64,000 nucleotides of DNA. Source: JAZMZS01 sp045120955. GTDB taxonomy: Bacteria; Bacillota; Clostridia; Oscillospirales; CAG-272. The stretch covers positions 3,437-67,436 of the forward strand of contig JBGVFH010000048.1 in NCBI GenBank assembly GCA_045120955.1. The letters run 5' to 3'. Positions within the stretch are counted from its first letter, which is position 1. The number at the start of each line of letters is the position of its first letter. The translations under genes were made by a program, and so were the position numbers. The notes below the pieces were generated by a model. It was not told where the DNA came from. It was given only the letters and a program-made list of their open reading frames with translations, and did no database searches. Shown piece by piece: positions 17,385 to 25,843 of this stretch.

Positions 17385-18017
17385 ATGACCGATATTTACT
17401 CGTATATTTCTGAGGATATGCTATCAAACACATATCTTATTGTGGACAGTGACAGCAAAGAGGCGGCTGTAGTCGACCCGTCGCACAAGCCGTCTGTTTT
17501 CGGCGTCGAGTTCTCAGGTCTTAAAATAAAATACATCTTGCTCACCCACGGGCATTTTGACCACATATACAAGGCAGAGCAGTACCGCCGTGACTACGGT
17601 GCCGAAGTATGCATACACAAGGCAGATGCAGAGCTTCTTGCCGATGCAGCCAAGAATTGCTCTTCGCTCTTTATGCCGCAACCGATACTCGTGTCAAAAG
17701 CTGAGATCGAGCTTGACGACGGAGCGTCCGTTTACCTTGGCGGTACAGAGATAAGGGTCATGCACACTCCGGGACATACTCTCGGAAGCGTTTGTTTTTT
17801 GTGCGGGGATGAAATGTTTTGCGGCGACACTCTTTTTAGGGGGTCGAGAGGCAGAACGGATTTCTATGGCGGAAGTGAGCTTGAAATGGCTCATAGCCTT
17901 CAAAAACTGAAAGAAATAAAGAAAAACTATACGATCTATGCCGGTCACGGAGCGGCAAGCACGCTTGACCGTGAAAAAAAGTACAATAACTACATGTTAT
18001 ACACGAGAATTGATTGA
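17385..18017 (+). CDS. Metallo-beta-lactamase-fold hydrolase (glyoxalase II-like)
   Basis: A 210-residue soluble hydrolase of the MBL superfamily. The metal-binding motif THGHFDH is at residues 54-60, later metal ligands lie in HTPGHTLGS and FCGDTLF, and the last histidine is in YAGHGAAS. The size and motif order match the hydroxyacylglutathione-hydrolase-like group (YcbL type), which lacks the C-terminal substrate domain of true glyoxalase II. The substrate is therefore uncertain; a small thioester is likely. The ATG at 17385 follows GAAGGAAA; the frame is open further upstream without a ribosome site. gltX begins 10 bases downstream. Confidence 0.85.
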   Translation: MTDIYSYISEDMLSNTYLIVDSDSKEAAVVDPSHKPSVFGVEFSGLKIKYILLTHGHFDHIYKAEQYRRDYGAEVCIHKADAELLADAAKNCSSLFMPQPILVSKAEIELDDGASVYLGGTEIRVMHTPGHTLGSVCFLCGDEMFCGDTLFRGSRGRTDFYGGSELEMAHSLQKLKEIKKNYTIYAGHGAASTLDREKKYNNYMLYTRID

Positions 18018-18027
18018 GGAGAGAGAA

Positions 18028-19749
18028 ATGGACAGCGAGAACACTTTGATAAACAAAATAGATTGTGAGAGATTGGCACAGTTGCTTTTCCCCAACGTGA
18101 CAAAAGCTCCCGAGGATATAGAAGCGCAGTACCCGAGAAGAGAACTGCCCGAGGGAGCAAAGGTAACGAGATTTGCTCCCAGCCCAACAGGCTTTGTTCA
18201 TTTCGGAGGGATGTTCCCCGTGACTGTCGGGGAGCGCCTCGCTCACCGAAGCGGCGGTGTGTTTTATCTCAGAATTGAGGACACAGACGCAAAACGAGAG
18301 GTACCGGGTGCGGCAAAGGCTCTTATTACGACTCTTGCTCATTACGGCATAAATTTTGACGAGGGCGCAATACTCAATGATGAAGGTGAGATTGCAGACT
18401 GCGGCTCATACGGACCGTACAAGCAGTCGGAGAGAGCGTCGATATATCATGTATATGCAAAAGATCTTGTCAGAAAAGGACTGGCATATCCCGTTTTCAG
18501 CACCGAGCAGGAGCTTGAGGCACTTGCAAACACAGATAAAAAAACAGAGATAAAAAACAAGGATTGGCATTCTATCGATGCAGAAAAAGCCCTTGCACAA
18601 GCCCGCAAGATGCGTGAATTCACCATCGAAGACGTAGAAGGATCGCTTGAGCGCGGAGAGCCGTTCGTGCTGAGGATTCTTGCGGACGGAAATGCTGAGC
18701 GCAAGGGAGCTTTTACTGATCTTATAAAGGGCAAGCTTGAGCTTCCCGAGAACGATGAGGACTTTGTCCTGCTCAAGAGTGACGGAATACCGACATACCA
18801 CTTTGCTCATGCTGTTGACGATCATCTTATGGGTACTACCCACGTCATCAGAGGAGAGGAGTGGCTTCCGAGCTTACCGAAGCATATAATGCTGTTCAGA
18901 TATCTCGGCTTTAAAACGCCAAAGTATCTTCACATAGCACAGCTCATGCATCTTGATGAAAACGGCTCGAAAAAGAAGCTTTCAAAGCGCGATATGGGCG
19001 CTAATATGGAGGACTACAACAGAATAGGCTATGCTCCCGAGGCAGTTATGGAATATGTAATGACCCTGCTCAACTCAAACTATGAGGAGTGGCATACGGC
19101 AAATCCTGACAAGAATTTTACCGATTTTGATTTTTCTATAAAGAAGATGAGCACATCTGGCTGTCTATTCGATTTTGAAAAGCTAAACGACGTATCAAAA
19201 AACGTTGTCAGCCGCATGAGCTCTGAAGAAGTGTACACACTCGCTGCAGCATGGGCAGAGAAGTTCTCCCCTGAGTTTTATGCTGAGTTTACAAAAGCTC
19301 CCGAATTCTCGAAAGCCGCACTTTCTATAGGAAGAACAGGAAAGAAGCCTCGCAAGGATTTTGCTGTTTGGAGCGAGCTTGAGGGATATCTCGGATTTTT
19401 CTATGACAAGTATTTTGAGATAAAAGAGGCCTATCCCGAGAAGTTTGATAAAGAGATCGTAAAGAAGGTGCTTATGCTCTTTATCGAGACTTATGACGAG
19501 GCGGATGAGCAATCCGTTTGGTTTGACAAGATAAAGGCTGTGGCAGACTCTATCGGCTTTGCCTCGGATATGAAGGCATACAAGCAAAACCCCGATGCAT
19601 TCCCCGGAAATGTAGGGGATGTCAGTATGTTTATACGTATTGCAGTAACAGGAAAGACCGTGTCACCCGATATGTATGAGGTAATGCGGGTGCTGGGTAC
19701 GGATAAGGTAAAAGAAAGAATAAACAGAGAAATAGACAGATTAAAATAA
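18028..19749 (+). CDS. gltX: Glutamyl-tRNA synthetase
   Basis: A class I aminoacyl-tRNA synthetase of 573 residues, longer than the usual ~480. The first signature is FAPSPTGFVHFGG, so the HIGH motif is HFGG at residues 58-61; the KMSKS counterpart is KLSKR at 317-321. Other GluRS features are YLRIEDTDAKRE and the YGPYKQSERASIY segment. The C-terminal part (about 400-573) should bind the anticodon. The ATG at 18028 follows TGAGGAGAGAG; an open frame running upstream into the hydrolase gene is not used. It is followed after 35 bases by glnS, so this is probably a discriminating GluRS that charges only tRNA-Glu. Confidence 0.93.
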   Translation: MDSENTLINKIDCERLAQLLFPNVTKAPEDIEAQYPRRELPEGAKVTRFAPSPTGFVHFGGMFPVTVGERLAHRSGGVFYLRIEDTDAKREVPGAAKALITTLAHYGINFDEGAILNDEGEIADCGSYGPYKQSERASIYHVYAKDLVRKGLAYPVFSTEQELEALANTDKKTEIKNKDWHSIDAEKALAQARKMREFTIEDVEGSLERGEPFVLRILADGNAERKGAFTDLIKGKLELPENDEDFVLLKSDGIPTYHFAHAVDDHLMGTTHVIRGEEWLPSLPKHIMLFRYLGFKTPKYLHIAQLMHLDENGSKKKLSKRDMGANMEDYNRIGYAPEAVMEYVMTLLNSNYEEWHTANPDKNFTDFDFSIKKMSTSGCLFDFEKLNDVSKNVVSRMSSEEVYTLAAAWAEKFSPEFYAEFTKAPEFSKAALSIGRTGKKPRKDFAVWSELEGYLGFFYDKYFEIKEAYPEKFDKEIVKKVLMLFIETYDEADEQSVWFDKIKAVADSIGFASDMKAYKQNPDAFPGNVGDVSMFIRIAVTGKTVSPDMYEVMRVLGTDKVKERINREIDRLK

Positions 19750-19784
19750 AAATCAGATCAGAGGATCATTAAGGACGGTATATT

Positions 19785-21437
19785 ATGTCGGAAGAATCAA
19801 AGAATTTTCTTGAAGAAATCATAGATGAGGATTTGGCTGCGGGCACATACACTCATGTTCACACCCGTTTTCCGCCCGAGCCGAACGGATATCTCCATAT
19901 AGGAAGTGCAAAGGCTATATATATAAACAGCAGTATTGCAAAAAAATACGGCGGAAAGTTTAATCTTCGCTATGATGATACAAACCCTGCCAAAGAGGAC
20001 AACGAGTATGTCGAGTCGATCTACAAGGATCTGACTTGGCTCGGGGCTATACCCGACGGCGGTGTTTTCTATGGCTCGGACTATTTTGACAAGTGCTATG
20101 AGTATGCACTTAAGCTTATCAAAGACGGCAAGGCATATGTGTGCGATCTTACGGCTGAACAGATGCGTGAATACAGAGGAACGCTCAGCACTCCCGGAAA
20201 GAACAGCCCCTACCGTGACAGAAGCGTAGAAGAAAACCTTGAGCTGTTTGAAAGAATGAAAAACGGAGAATTTCCCGACGGCTCAAAGACACTTCGTGCA
20301 AAGATAGATATGGCATCTCCCAATATGAACATGAGAGACCCTGCGATTTACAGAATTGTTCATACCTCTCATCACAGACAGGGAGACAAGTGGTGCATTT
20401 ATCCTCTTTATGATTATGCTCATCCTATTCAGGATGCTCTTGAGGGAATTACTCACTCTATGTGCTCGCTTGAATTTGAAAACCACAGACCCCTTTACGA
20501 GTGGGTGGTAGACAATATAGGCTTTGATCCAAAGCCGAAGCAAAGAGAGTTTGCAAGGCTCAATGTGACCAATACCGTAATGAGCAAGAGATATTTACGC
20601 AAGCTTGTGGAGACAAAGCTTGTCGATGGCTGGGATGATCCCCGTATGCCTACGATATGCGGACTTCGCAGAAGGGGCTATACACCCGATGCGATATTCG
20701 ATTTTATCCGCCGTGCAGGAATAGCAAAGGCTAACAGCCTTGTGGATTCCGACCTTCTCGAGCATTGCATCAGAGAGGAGCTGAATTTAAAGGCGAAGAG
20801 AAAGATCGCCATTGAGCATCCGATAAAAATAACGGTTACAAACTATCCTGAGGATAAGGTAGAATACTTTGACCTTCCCAACAACCCAAATGACCCCGAG
20901 GCAGGCACAAGAAAGCTGCCGTTTACAAGAAATATATTCATTGATGCGTCCGATTTTGCCGAGGTTCCTCCTCCGAAGTATTTCAGACTCAAGCCCGACG
21001 GAGAGGTCAGACTCATGGGTGCATATATTATCCGTTGCAATGAGATAGCAAAGGATGCTGACGGCAATATTACGGATATTCTCTGCACCTGCGATCTTGA
21101 AACAGGCAATGGAATACCGGCAGATGGCAGAAAAGTAAAGGGAACTATCCATTGGCTCTCACAAAATTTTGCAAAGGATGTTGATATCATCCATTATGAA
21201 AAGCTCTTTACAATAGAGAATGTTTCCGACATTCCCGAGGACAAGACATATGATGATTATCTTAACACCGATTCTGCAAAGAAATATACAGGTTGCAAGG
21301 TAGAGCCGTCTGTGCTTGAAGAGCCTGACGGTACACGTTTTCAGTTCGTTCGTCTCGGATATTACATCAAAGACAGCAAATACGAAAACACCTACAACCG
21401 CATAGTAGGACTGAAGGACAGCTTCCCTAAAAAATAA
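19785..21437 (+). CDS. glnS: Glutaminyl-tRNA synthetase
   Basis: A class I synthetase that charges tRNA-Gln directly; 550 residues, the bacterial length. Signatures are TRFPPEPNGYLHIGSAKA (HIGH motif HIGS), LRYDDTNPAKE, the active-site region DYAHPIQDALEGITHSMCS and the KMSKS counterpart VMSKRYL. The C-terminal beta-barrel anticodon domain is present. Most Firmicutes lack GlnRS and use the GatCAB amidation route, so its presence fits those gut Clostridia that acquired glnS. The position right after gltX suggests that Glu and Gln charging are expressed together. The start is ATG after AAGGACGG. Confidence 0.97.
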   Translation: MSEESKNFLEEIIDEDLAAGTYTHVHTRFPPEPNGYLHIGSAKAIYINSSIAKKYGGKFNLRYDDTNPAKEDNEYVESIYKDLTWLGAIPDGGVFYGSDYFDKCYEYALKLIKDGKAYVCDLTAEQMREYRGTLSTPGKNSPYRDRSVEENLELFERMKNGEFPDGSKTLRAKIDMASPNMNMRDPAIYRIVHTSHHRQGDKWCIYPLYDYAHPIQDALEGITHSMCSLEFENHRPLYEWVVDNIGFDPKPKQREFARLNVTNTVMSKRYLRKLVETKLVDGWDDPRMPTICGLRRRGYTPDAIFDFIRRAGIAKANSLVDSDLLEHCIREELNLKAKRKIAIEHPIKITVTNYPEDKVEYFDLPNNPNDPEAGTRKLPFTRNIFIDASDFAEVPPPKYFRLKPDGEVRLMGAYIIRCNEIAKDADGNITDILCTCDLETGNGIPADGRKVKGTIHWLSQNFAKDVDIIHYEKLFTIENVSDIPEDKTYDDYLNTDSAKKYTGCKVEPSVLEEPDGTRFQFVRLGYYIKDSKYENTYNRIVGLKDSFPKK

Positions 21438-21461
21438 TACAATTCGAAGAAGGAGAATAAC

Positions 21462-22739
21462 ATGGGCTATAAATTTGATACAAACGCTCTGCACGCAGGA
21501 TATACTCCCGCAAACGGTGAGCCGAGAGTTCTTCCGATAGTACAGAGCACAACATTTAAATATACATCAAGCGACGAAATGGGAAAGCTTTTTGATCTTG
21601 AGGCGAGCGGATATTTTTATACCAGACTGCAAAACCCTACTACAGACTCGGTAGCCGCAAAGATCTGTGCGCTTGAGGGCGGTGCTGCTGCAATGCTGAC
21701 TTCTTCGGGTCAGGCGGCTACATTCTTTGCTCTTTTCAACATTTGCAGTGCAGGGGACCACATAGTTGCATCCTCCGCAATATACGGAGGAAGCTACAAC
21801 CTTCTTTCGGTTACGATGAAGAGAATGGGTATTGATGTAACATTCGTTCATCCTGACATAAGCGCAGAAGAACTTGATGGGGCTTTCAGAGAAAATACAA
21901 AGGCGGTGTTTGCTGAGTCTCTTGCAAATCCTGCACTTATCGTCCTCGATTTTGAAAAGTTCGCAAAAGCTGCTCATTCACACGGTGTTCCGCTTATTGT
22001 TGATAATACCTTCCCGACACCTGCAAACTGCAATCCATTTAAATACGGTGTCGATATCGTCACACATTCAACGACAAAGTACATGGACGGTCACGCATCG
22101 CAGGTAGGCGGAGCTATCGTCGACAGCGGCAACTTTGACTGGAACAAATATTCGGACAAGTATCCCGGGTTTACGACGCCCGATGACTCCTATCACGGAG
22201 TTACTTATACAGAGAGATTTGGCAAGGGCGCATATATTACAAAGGCTGTCGTACAGCTTATGCGTGACCTCGGCTCAACCCCTGCTCCCATGAATGCGTT
22301 TTTGCTAAATACGGGGCTTGAAACACTTTCGCTCCGCATGAAGAAGCATTGCGCAAATGCGCTCGCTGTAGCAAAATATCTTGAGGCTCACGAAAAAATA
22401 TCGTGGGTAAACTACCCTGCGCTTGAGTCAAGCAAATACAAGACGCTTGCAGATAAGTATATGCCAAACGGAACGAGCGGAGTGCTCACATTCGGCATCA
22501 AGGGCGGCAGAGCGACAGCTACAAAGTTTATGGACGGCATGAAAATGGTCAACATAGCAACACACGTTGCAGACTCACACTCATGCCTTCTTCATCCTGC
22601 AAGTACAACGCACAGACAGCTTACAGAGCAGCAGCTTGAGGAGTGCGAAATATCCGCCGATCTTATCAGATTTTCCTGCGGTATCGAGGATGTAGAAGAT
22701 ATAATTTCCGATATTGAGCAATCTCTGAACAATATTTAA
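21462..22739 (+). CDS. O-acetylhomoserine sulfhydrylase (MetY-type Cys/Met metabolism PLP enzyme)
   Basis: A 425-residue PLP enzyme of the gamma-family, most like O-acetylhomoserine (thiol)-lyase, which makes homocysteine from O-acetylhomoserine and sulphide. It has the family start FDTNALHAGY, the phosphate-binding SSGQAATFFAL, the PLP lysine Lys206 in THSTTKYMDGH, and the C-terminal HPASTTHRQL. The ~425-residue length and the insert after VGGAIVDSG separate MetY from the shorter MetB/MetC. The start is ATG after GAAGGAG. It lies 24 bases after glnS with no room for a riboswitch or T-box, so it is likely read from the upstream unit. Confidence 0.9.
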   Translation: MGYKFDTNALHAGYTPANGEPRVLPIVQSTTFKYTSSDEMGKLFDLEASGYFYTRLQNPTTDSVAAKICALEGGAAAMLTSSGQAATFFALFNICSAGDHIVASSAIYGGSYNLLSVTMKRMGIDVTFVHPDISAEELDGAFRENTKAVFAESLANPALIVLDFEKFAKAAHSHGVPLIVDNTFPTPANCNPFKYGVDIVTHSTTKYMDGHASQVGGAIVDSGNFDWNKYSDKYPGFTTPDDSYHGVTYTERFGKGAYITKAVVQLMRDLGSTPAPMNAFLLNTGLETLSLRMKKHCANALAVAKYLEAHEKISWVNYPALESSKYKTLADKYMPNGTSGVLTFGIKGGRATATKFMDGMKMVNIATHVADSHSCLLHPASTTHRQLTEQQLEECEISADLIRFSCGIEDVEDIISDIEQSLNNI

Positions 22740-22756
22740 GTGACGGTGCGACGGAT

Positions 22757-23284
22757 ATGAACGGTATTCTCGATCTGATAAAAACAAGACAGTCCTGCCG
22801 AAGCTACAGCGGCAGGGATGTCGAGCGTGAAAAACTTCAAAAAATTCTTGAGGCGGGCAGGCTTTCTCCTTCGGCGAGAAACTCTCAGCCGTGGTACCTG
22901 ACGCTTGCTGTATCGGCTGAGAAGGTTGCTGCTGTAGGCGAGTGTACAAGGGCAGGGGGAAAGAACGCTTTTACAGATAAATGCTCGGCATTTATCGTTG
23001 TCAGCGAACAAGAGTGCGAGGCTGCTTTCGGCGGAAAGCCTCACAGATATTATGCCGAAATGGATATTGGTATGTGCGTAATGAATATCTGCCTTCAGGC
23101 ACAGTCCTTGGGAGTGTCAAGCTGTATTATCGGTGCATTTGATGAAGAAATGCTAAAGAAGGTTGCGGGCATTGACGATGACAAGAATATCAAGCTCGTG
23201 ATAGCACTCGGGTACGCTTCAGACGGCTATCCCGTGAGAGAAAAAACACGCAAAAGCTTTGAGGAAGCGGTAAAAATAATATAA
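22757..23284 (+). CDS. Nitroreductase-family flavoprotein
   Basis: A 175-residue NAD(P)H-dependent FMN oxidoreductase-like protein. The FMN-binding N-terminal motif TRQSCRSYSG and the SARNSQPW segment are clear. The central helix has DIGMCVMNICLQAQSLG, the C-terminal strand has ALGYASD, and it ends with a KSFEEAV helix. It belongs to the small, one-domain nitroreductases of anaerobes; the substrate cannot be predicted. The ATG is preceded by a weak site (GACGG), and the gene sits 17 bases after the sulfhydrylase gene. A small overlap-free operon of glnS, metY-like, nitroreductase and radical SAM genes is likely. Confidence 0.85.
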   Translation: MNGILDLIKTRQSCRSYSGRDVEREKLQKILEAGRLSPSARNSQPWYLTLAVSAEKVAAVGECTRAGGKNAFTDKCSAFIVVSEQECEAAFGGKPHRYYAEMDIGMCVMNICLQAQSLGVSSCIIGAFDEEMLKKVAGIDDDKNIKLVIALGYASDGYPVREKTRKSFEEAVKII

Positions 23285-23299
23285 AAAAACGGGTAGTAT

Positions 23300-24196
23300 A
23301 TGTCAGCTTTAGATTATAAGTGCTGTACGCTTTGCCCAAGAGAATGTAAAGCCGACAGAACACAAGCTGTCGGCTTTTGCGGTATGGGAGACAAAGTGTA
23401 TGCCGCAAAGGCAATGGTACACACGGGCGAGGAGCCATGTATCAGCGGTACTGCGGGCAGCGGTGCGATATTTTTTTCGGGCTGTGTTCTCAGGTGCCGG
23501 TTTTGTCAAAACCACGTCATCAGTCATGACAGAGTCGGGAAAGAGATAAGTGAGGAGAGACTGTGCGATATCATTCTTGAGCTTCAGTCGCAAAACGTGC
23601 ACAACATCAATATGGTCAGTGCCACGCAGTTTTATCCTTCTGTCCTCTCGTCCCTCGACAGATTAAAAGACAAGCTCAAAATTCCCATCGTGTGGAATAC
23701 CGGAGGATATGAAAAGACGGATGCCGTCGTGCATCTGTCCGAGCACTGCGATGTGTTTTTGCAGGATATAAAATTTTATTCGAATGAGTCATCGTTAAAA
23801 TATGCCTCATGCAAGGACTATTTTGAACACGCTATGAAAGCTACCGAGAAAATGGTTGAAATAAAAGGGAAGTGCGAGACCGACTCCGACGGAATAATAA
23901 AAAAAGGTGTCATCGTAAGGCACCTTGTACTGCCCTCAAACCGCACGGATTCTATCAATCTGCTGAAGGAACTGAAAAAACGGGTAGGCAGCGAAAATAT
24001 AATACTGTCTCTTATGAGTCAGTATACACCGCCGAGCTTTGATACAGGGTGCAAGGAGCTTGGCAGAAGAATTACAAGCTTTGAGTATCAAAGTGTGTGC
24101 GAGTGCGCGCTTGAACTTGGATTTGAAGGCTATTTTCAGCAAAGAGAGAGTGCACAGAGTATGTACACGCCGATTTTTGATCTGTCGGGAATATGA
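23300..24196 (+). CDS. PflX-like radical SAM protein (COG1313 type)
   Basis: A 298-residue radical SAM protein related to pyruvate-formate-lyase activases. The SAM cluster motif is Cys62-x3-Cys66-x2-Cys69 (GCVLRCRFCQN). An N-terminal extension holds further cysteines (8, 9, 12, 16, 27) typical of the PflX group. Downstream are the GGYEKTD and FLQDIKFYS motifs of the activase family and the ending SQYTPP / YFQQRES. No glycyl-radical enzyme gene is nearby, so a role as an activase is doubtful and the substrate is unknown. Codons about 17-26 coincide with a strong inverted repeat that looks like a terminator (23348-23377). The stop overlaps the following start by 4 bases. Confidence 0.85.
   Translation: MSALDYKCCTLCPRECKADRTQAVGFCGMGDKVYAAKAMVHTGEEPCISGTAGSGAIFFSGCVLRCRFCQNHVISHDRVGKEISEERLCDIILELQSQNVHNINMVSATQFYPSVLSSLDRLKDKLKIPIVWNTGGYEKTDAVVHLSEHCDVFLQDIKFYSNESSLKYASCKDYFEHAMKATEKMVEIKGKCETDSDGIIKKGVIVRHLVLPSNRTDSINLLKELKKRVGSENIILSLMSQYTPPSFDTGCKELGRRITSFEYQSVCECALELGFEGYFQQRESAQSMYTPIFDLSGI
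23348..23377 (+). other. Terminator-like hairpin inside the start of the PflX-like gene
   Basis: AAAGCCGACAG (23348-23358), an intervening 7 bases, and CTGTCGGCTTT (23366-23376) followed by TTTGCGG form an 11-bp stem with a short T run, only about 50 bases into the coding region. It may attenuate transcription or be an accident of coding. Confidence 0.5.
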
Positions 24197-25299
24197 GACG
24201 GAAGGGAGAGAGAATTTTGATAAGGATATTGCATTTTTGCTCTGACAGCAATATCGGCGGTGCGGGCGTATGCCTGCTTCGTTTACTGTCGGCATCTGAC
24301 AAGGATAAATTTGAGAACTATGCAGTAATACCGCAGAATTCTTTACTCAAGGACAGGTTTTTAGCTTCGGGTGTCAATGTTATTCTATACTATTCGTCCC
24401 CTGATAGGTCGTTTTCCGTATCTCAAATAAAAGAATTTATAAAGCTTATACAGAAATTAAACCCGCATATAGTGCATACGCACGGTTCCTTTTCAGCGAG
24501 AATTGCGGCAAAACTCGCAAACGTAAGATCACGTATCTACACAAGACACACATATTGCGAAAAAAAATATTCATACCCTTTCAGGTTTCTTAACCGAGCC
24601 GTGACAACGAAGGCTGTTGCCGTAAATGCGGCTCTCGTCCCACAGCTAAAGGACAGCGGTATAAAAGAGGACAATATTCTCGTGATAGAAAACGCTTGCG
24701 AGCGTATTTCGGTTGACGGCCCATGCAAAAATAACGAAAATGAAGATTCTTGGAGCTTGCTTTTTCTTGGACGTATAGTGAAAGGCAAGGGGCTTGACAC
24801 AGCAATAAAAGCAATAAAAAAGCTCAACTGCAGTAAATATTCCGTTACTTTGACCGTTGCGGGTGAAGGTGATTATAAGGATGAGATGGTTTCTTTAGCA
24901 AAGAGGATAGGCGTTAGTGACTATGTTCGTTTCTTGCCGTTTCAAAATGACATAACGCAATGCATATATGACTGTGACATTGCGATAAATTGTTCATACA
25001 GAGATGAAGCCACGAGTAATTTTGTAATCGAAGCAATGAGCGCATCAAAGCCTGTGCTTCTTTCAAATGTCGGAGGAAATCTGCATATTATAGACGATGG
25101 AGTGGAGGGTATGTTTTTTCTACCGGGAAACGTTGACAGCTTTTGTGTTGCTTTGAAAAGAATGATATCGGACAGGAAGGTTTATCTGCATTTGTCTGAA
25201 AACGCCGAAAAAAAATATTTGGCACGCTTTACACTTGAGCGCATGATAACTTCTTATCAAAAGCTGTGGACAGAGGAATACGACAGGTATTACAAATAA
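24193..25299 (+). CDS. Glycosyltransferase family 4 (GT-B fold)
   Basis: A 368-residue retaining glycosyltransferase of the GT4/GT1 group acting on the cytoplasmic face. The N-terminal Rossmann domain has ILHFCSDSNIGGAG and IVHTHGSFSAR. The C-terminal donor-binding domain has LLFLGRIVKGKGLDTAI, VAGEGDYKDEM and the EX7E-like segment (SYRDEATSNFVIEAMSASKPVL, starting near residue 278). It probably adds a sugar from a nucleotide donor to a cell-surface glycan or glycolipid. The ATG overlaps the previous stop (ATGA); a TTG at 24217 after GGGAGAGAG is an alternative start that would remove eight residues. No other polysaccharide genes are adjacent. Confidence 0.87.
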   Translation: MRRKGERILIRILHFCSDSNIGGAGVCLLRLLSASDKDKFENYAVIPQNSLLKDRFLASGVNVILYYSSPDRSFSVSQIKEFIKLIQKLNPHIVHTHGSFSARIAAKLANVRSRIYTRHTYCEKKYSYPFRFLNRAVTTKAVAVNAALVPQLKDSGIKEDNILVIENACERISVDGPCKNNENEDSWSLLFLGRIVKGKGLDTAIKAIKKLNCSKYSVTLTVAGEGDYKDEMVSLAKRIGVSDYVRFLPFQNDITQCIYDCDIAINCSYRDEATSNFVIEAMSASKPVLLSNVGGNLHIIDDGVEGMFFLPGNVDSFCVALKRMISDRKVYLHLSENAEKKYLARFTLERMITSYQKLWTEEYDRYYK

Positions 25300-25385
25300 A
25301 ACCGTAAAGAGATGTATTAACACATTTTTTTCTGATGCATATAATATAAACAAAGCCGAATTGTTTAGGCACAGCGGAGGGAAAA

Positions 25386-25679
25386 ATGGGATGCACGATT
25401 TCGGATTTCAGAGATAAAGAGGTCATAAATGTATGCGACGGGCGCAGACTCGGGTTTGTGATAGATGTAGAGTTTGATATTACAAGCGGCAAAATACTGT
25501 CTATCGTGCTTCCGGGTACAAGAGGCAGCTTGTTCTGCTTTGGAAAAACTGAGGATTTTTGCATTGAATGGTGCAAAATTCAGCGCATAGGCGATGATAT
25601 AATCCTGGTAGACATCGGAAACGATGTATCATCCTGCCGATGCGATTGTAATGACAAACCGAAAAGAAAGTTTTTTTAA
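25386..25679 (+). CDS. YlmC/YmxH-family sporulation protein (PRC-barrel)
   Basis: A 97-residue PRC-barrel protein of the YlmC/YmxH family, conserved in spore formers. Recognisable features are the start MGCTISDFRDKEVINVCDG, the repeat-like GRRLGFVIDVEFD and the barrel strand IVLPG, with the ending IGDDIILVDI. The last residues hold an extra cysteine cluster (SSCRCDCND) and a basic end (KPKRKFF) beyond the usual domain. The start is ATG after GCGGAGGGA. A -10-like CATATAAT lies at 25338-25345, but I cannot assign a sigma factor. It is convergent with ispG, and the gap holds several terminator structures and a dispersed repeat. Confidence 0.8.
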   Translation: MGCTISDFRDKEVINVCDGRRLGFVIDVEFDITSGKILSIVLPGTRGSLFCFGKTEDFCIEWCKIQRIGDDIILVDIGNDVSSCRCDCNDKPKRKFF

Positions 25680-25699
25680 AAAAAGCGGGCAGTGCCCGC
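25678..25699 (-). terminator. Minus-strand terminator downstream of ispG
   Basis: GCGGGC-AGT-GCCCGC (25685-25699) is a 6-bp G/C stem. On the minus strand it is followed by seven T (25684-25678), so it would stop transcripts coming from ispG. Confidence 0.7.
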
Positions 25700-25764
25700 A
25701 CCCATCCTCCCGCCGTATCTTTGGATTTTCTTTAACTCAACCAAACGGCGGGGCGCAATTATGC

Positions 25765-25843
25765 AATTTCCTATGCAAAAAAGCTCCGAAAAACGGCTCG
25801 TATGAGCGTTTTTCGGAGCTTTGCTTTTGCCGCATAGGAAATT
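25765..25843. repeat. 79-bp nested inverted repeat between ymxH-like gene and ispG
   Basis: Outer arms AATTTCCTATGC (25765-25776) and GCATAGGAAATT (25832-25843) match perfectly. Inside, AAAGCTCCGAAAAACG (25780-25795) pairs perfectly with 25807-25822, and a CTC/GAG pair closes the loop. The structure can act as a terminator on either strand. Its right outer arm is also the first part of the dispersed repeat at 25832-25946. Confidence 0.8.
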
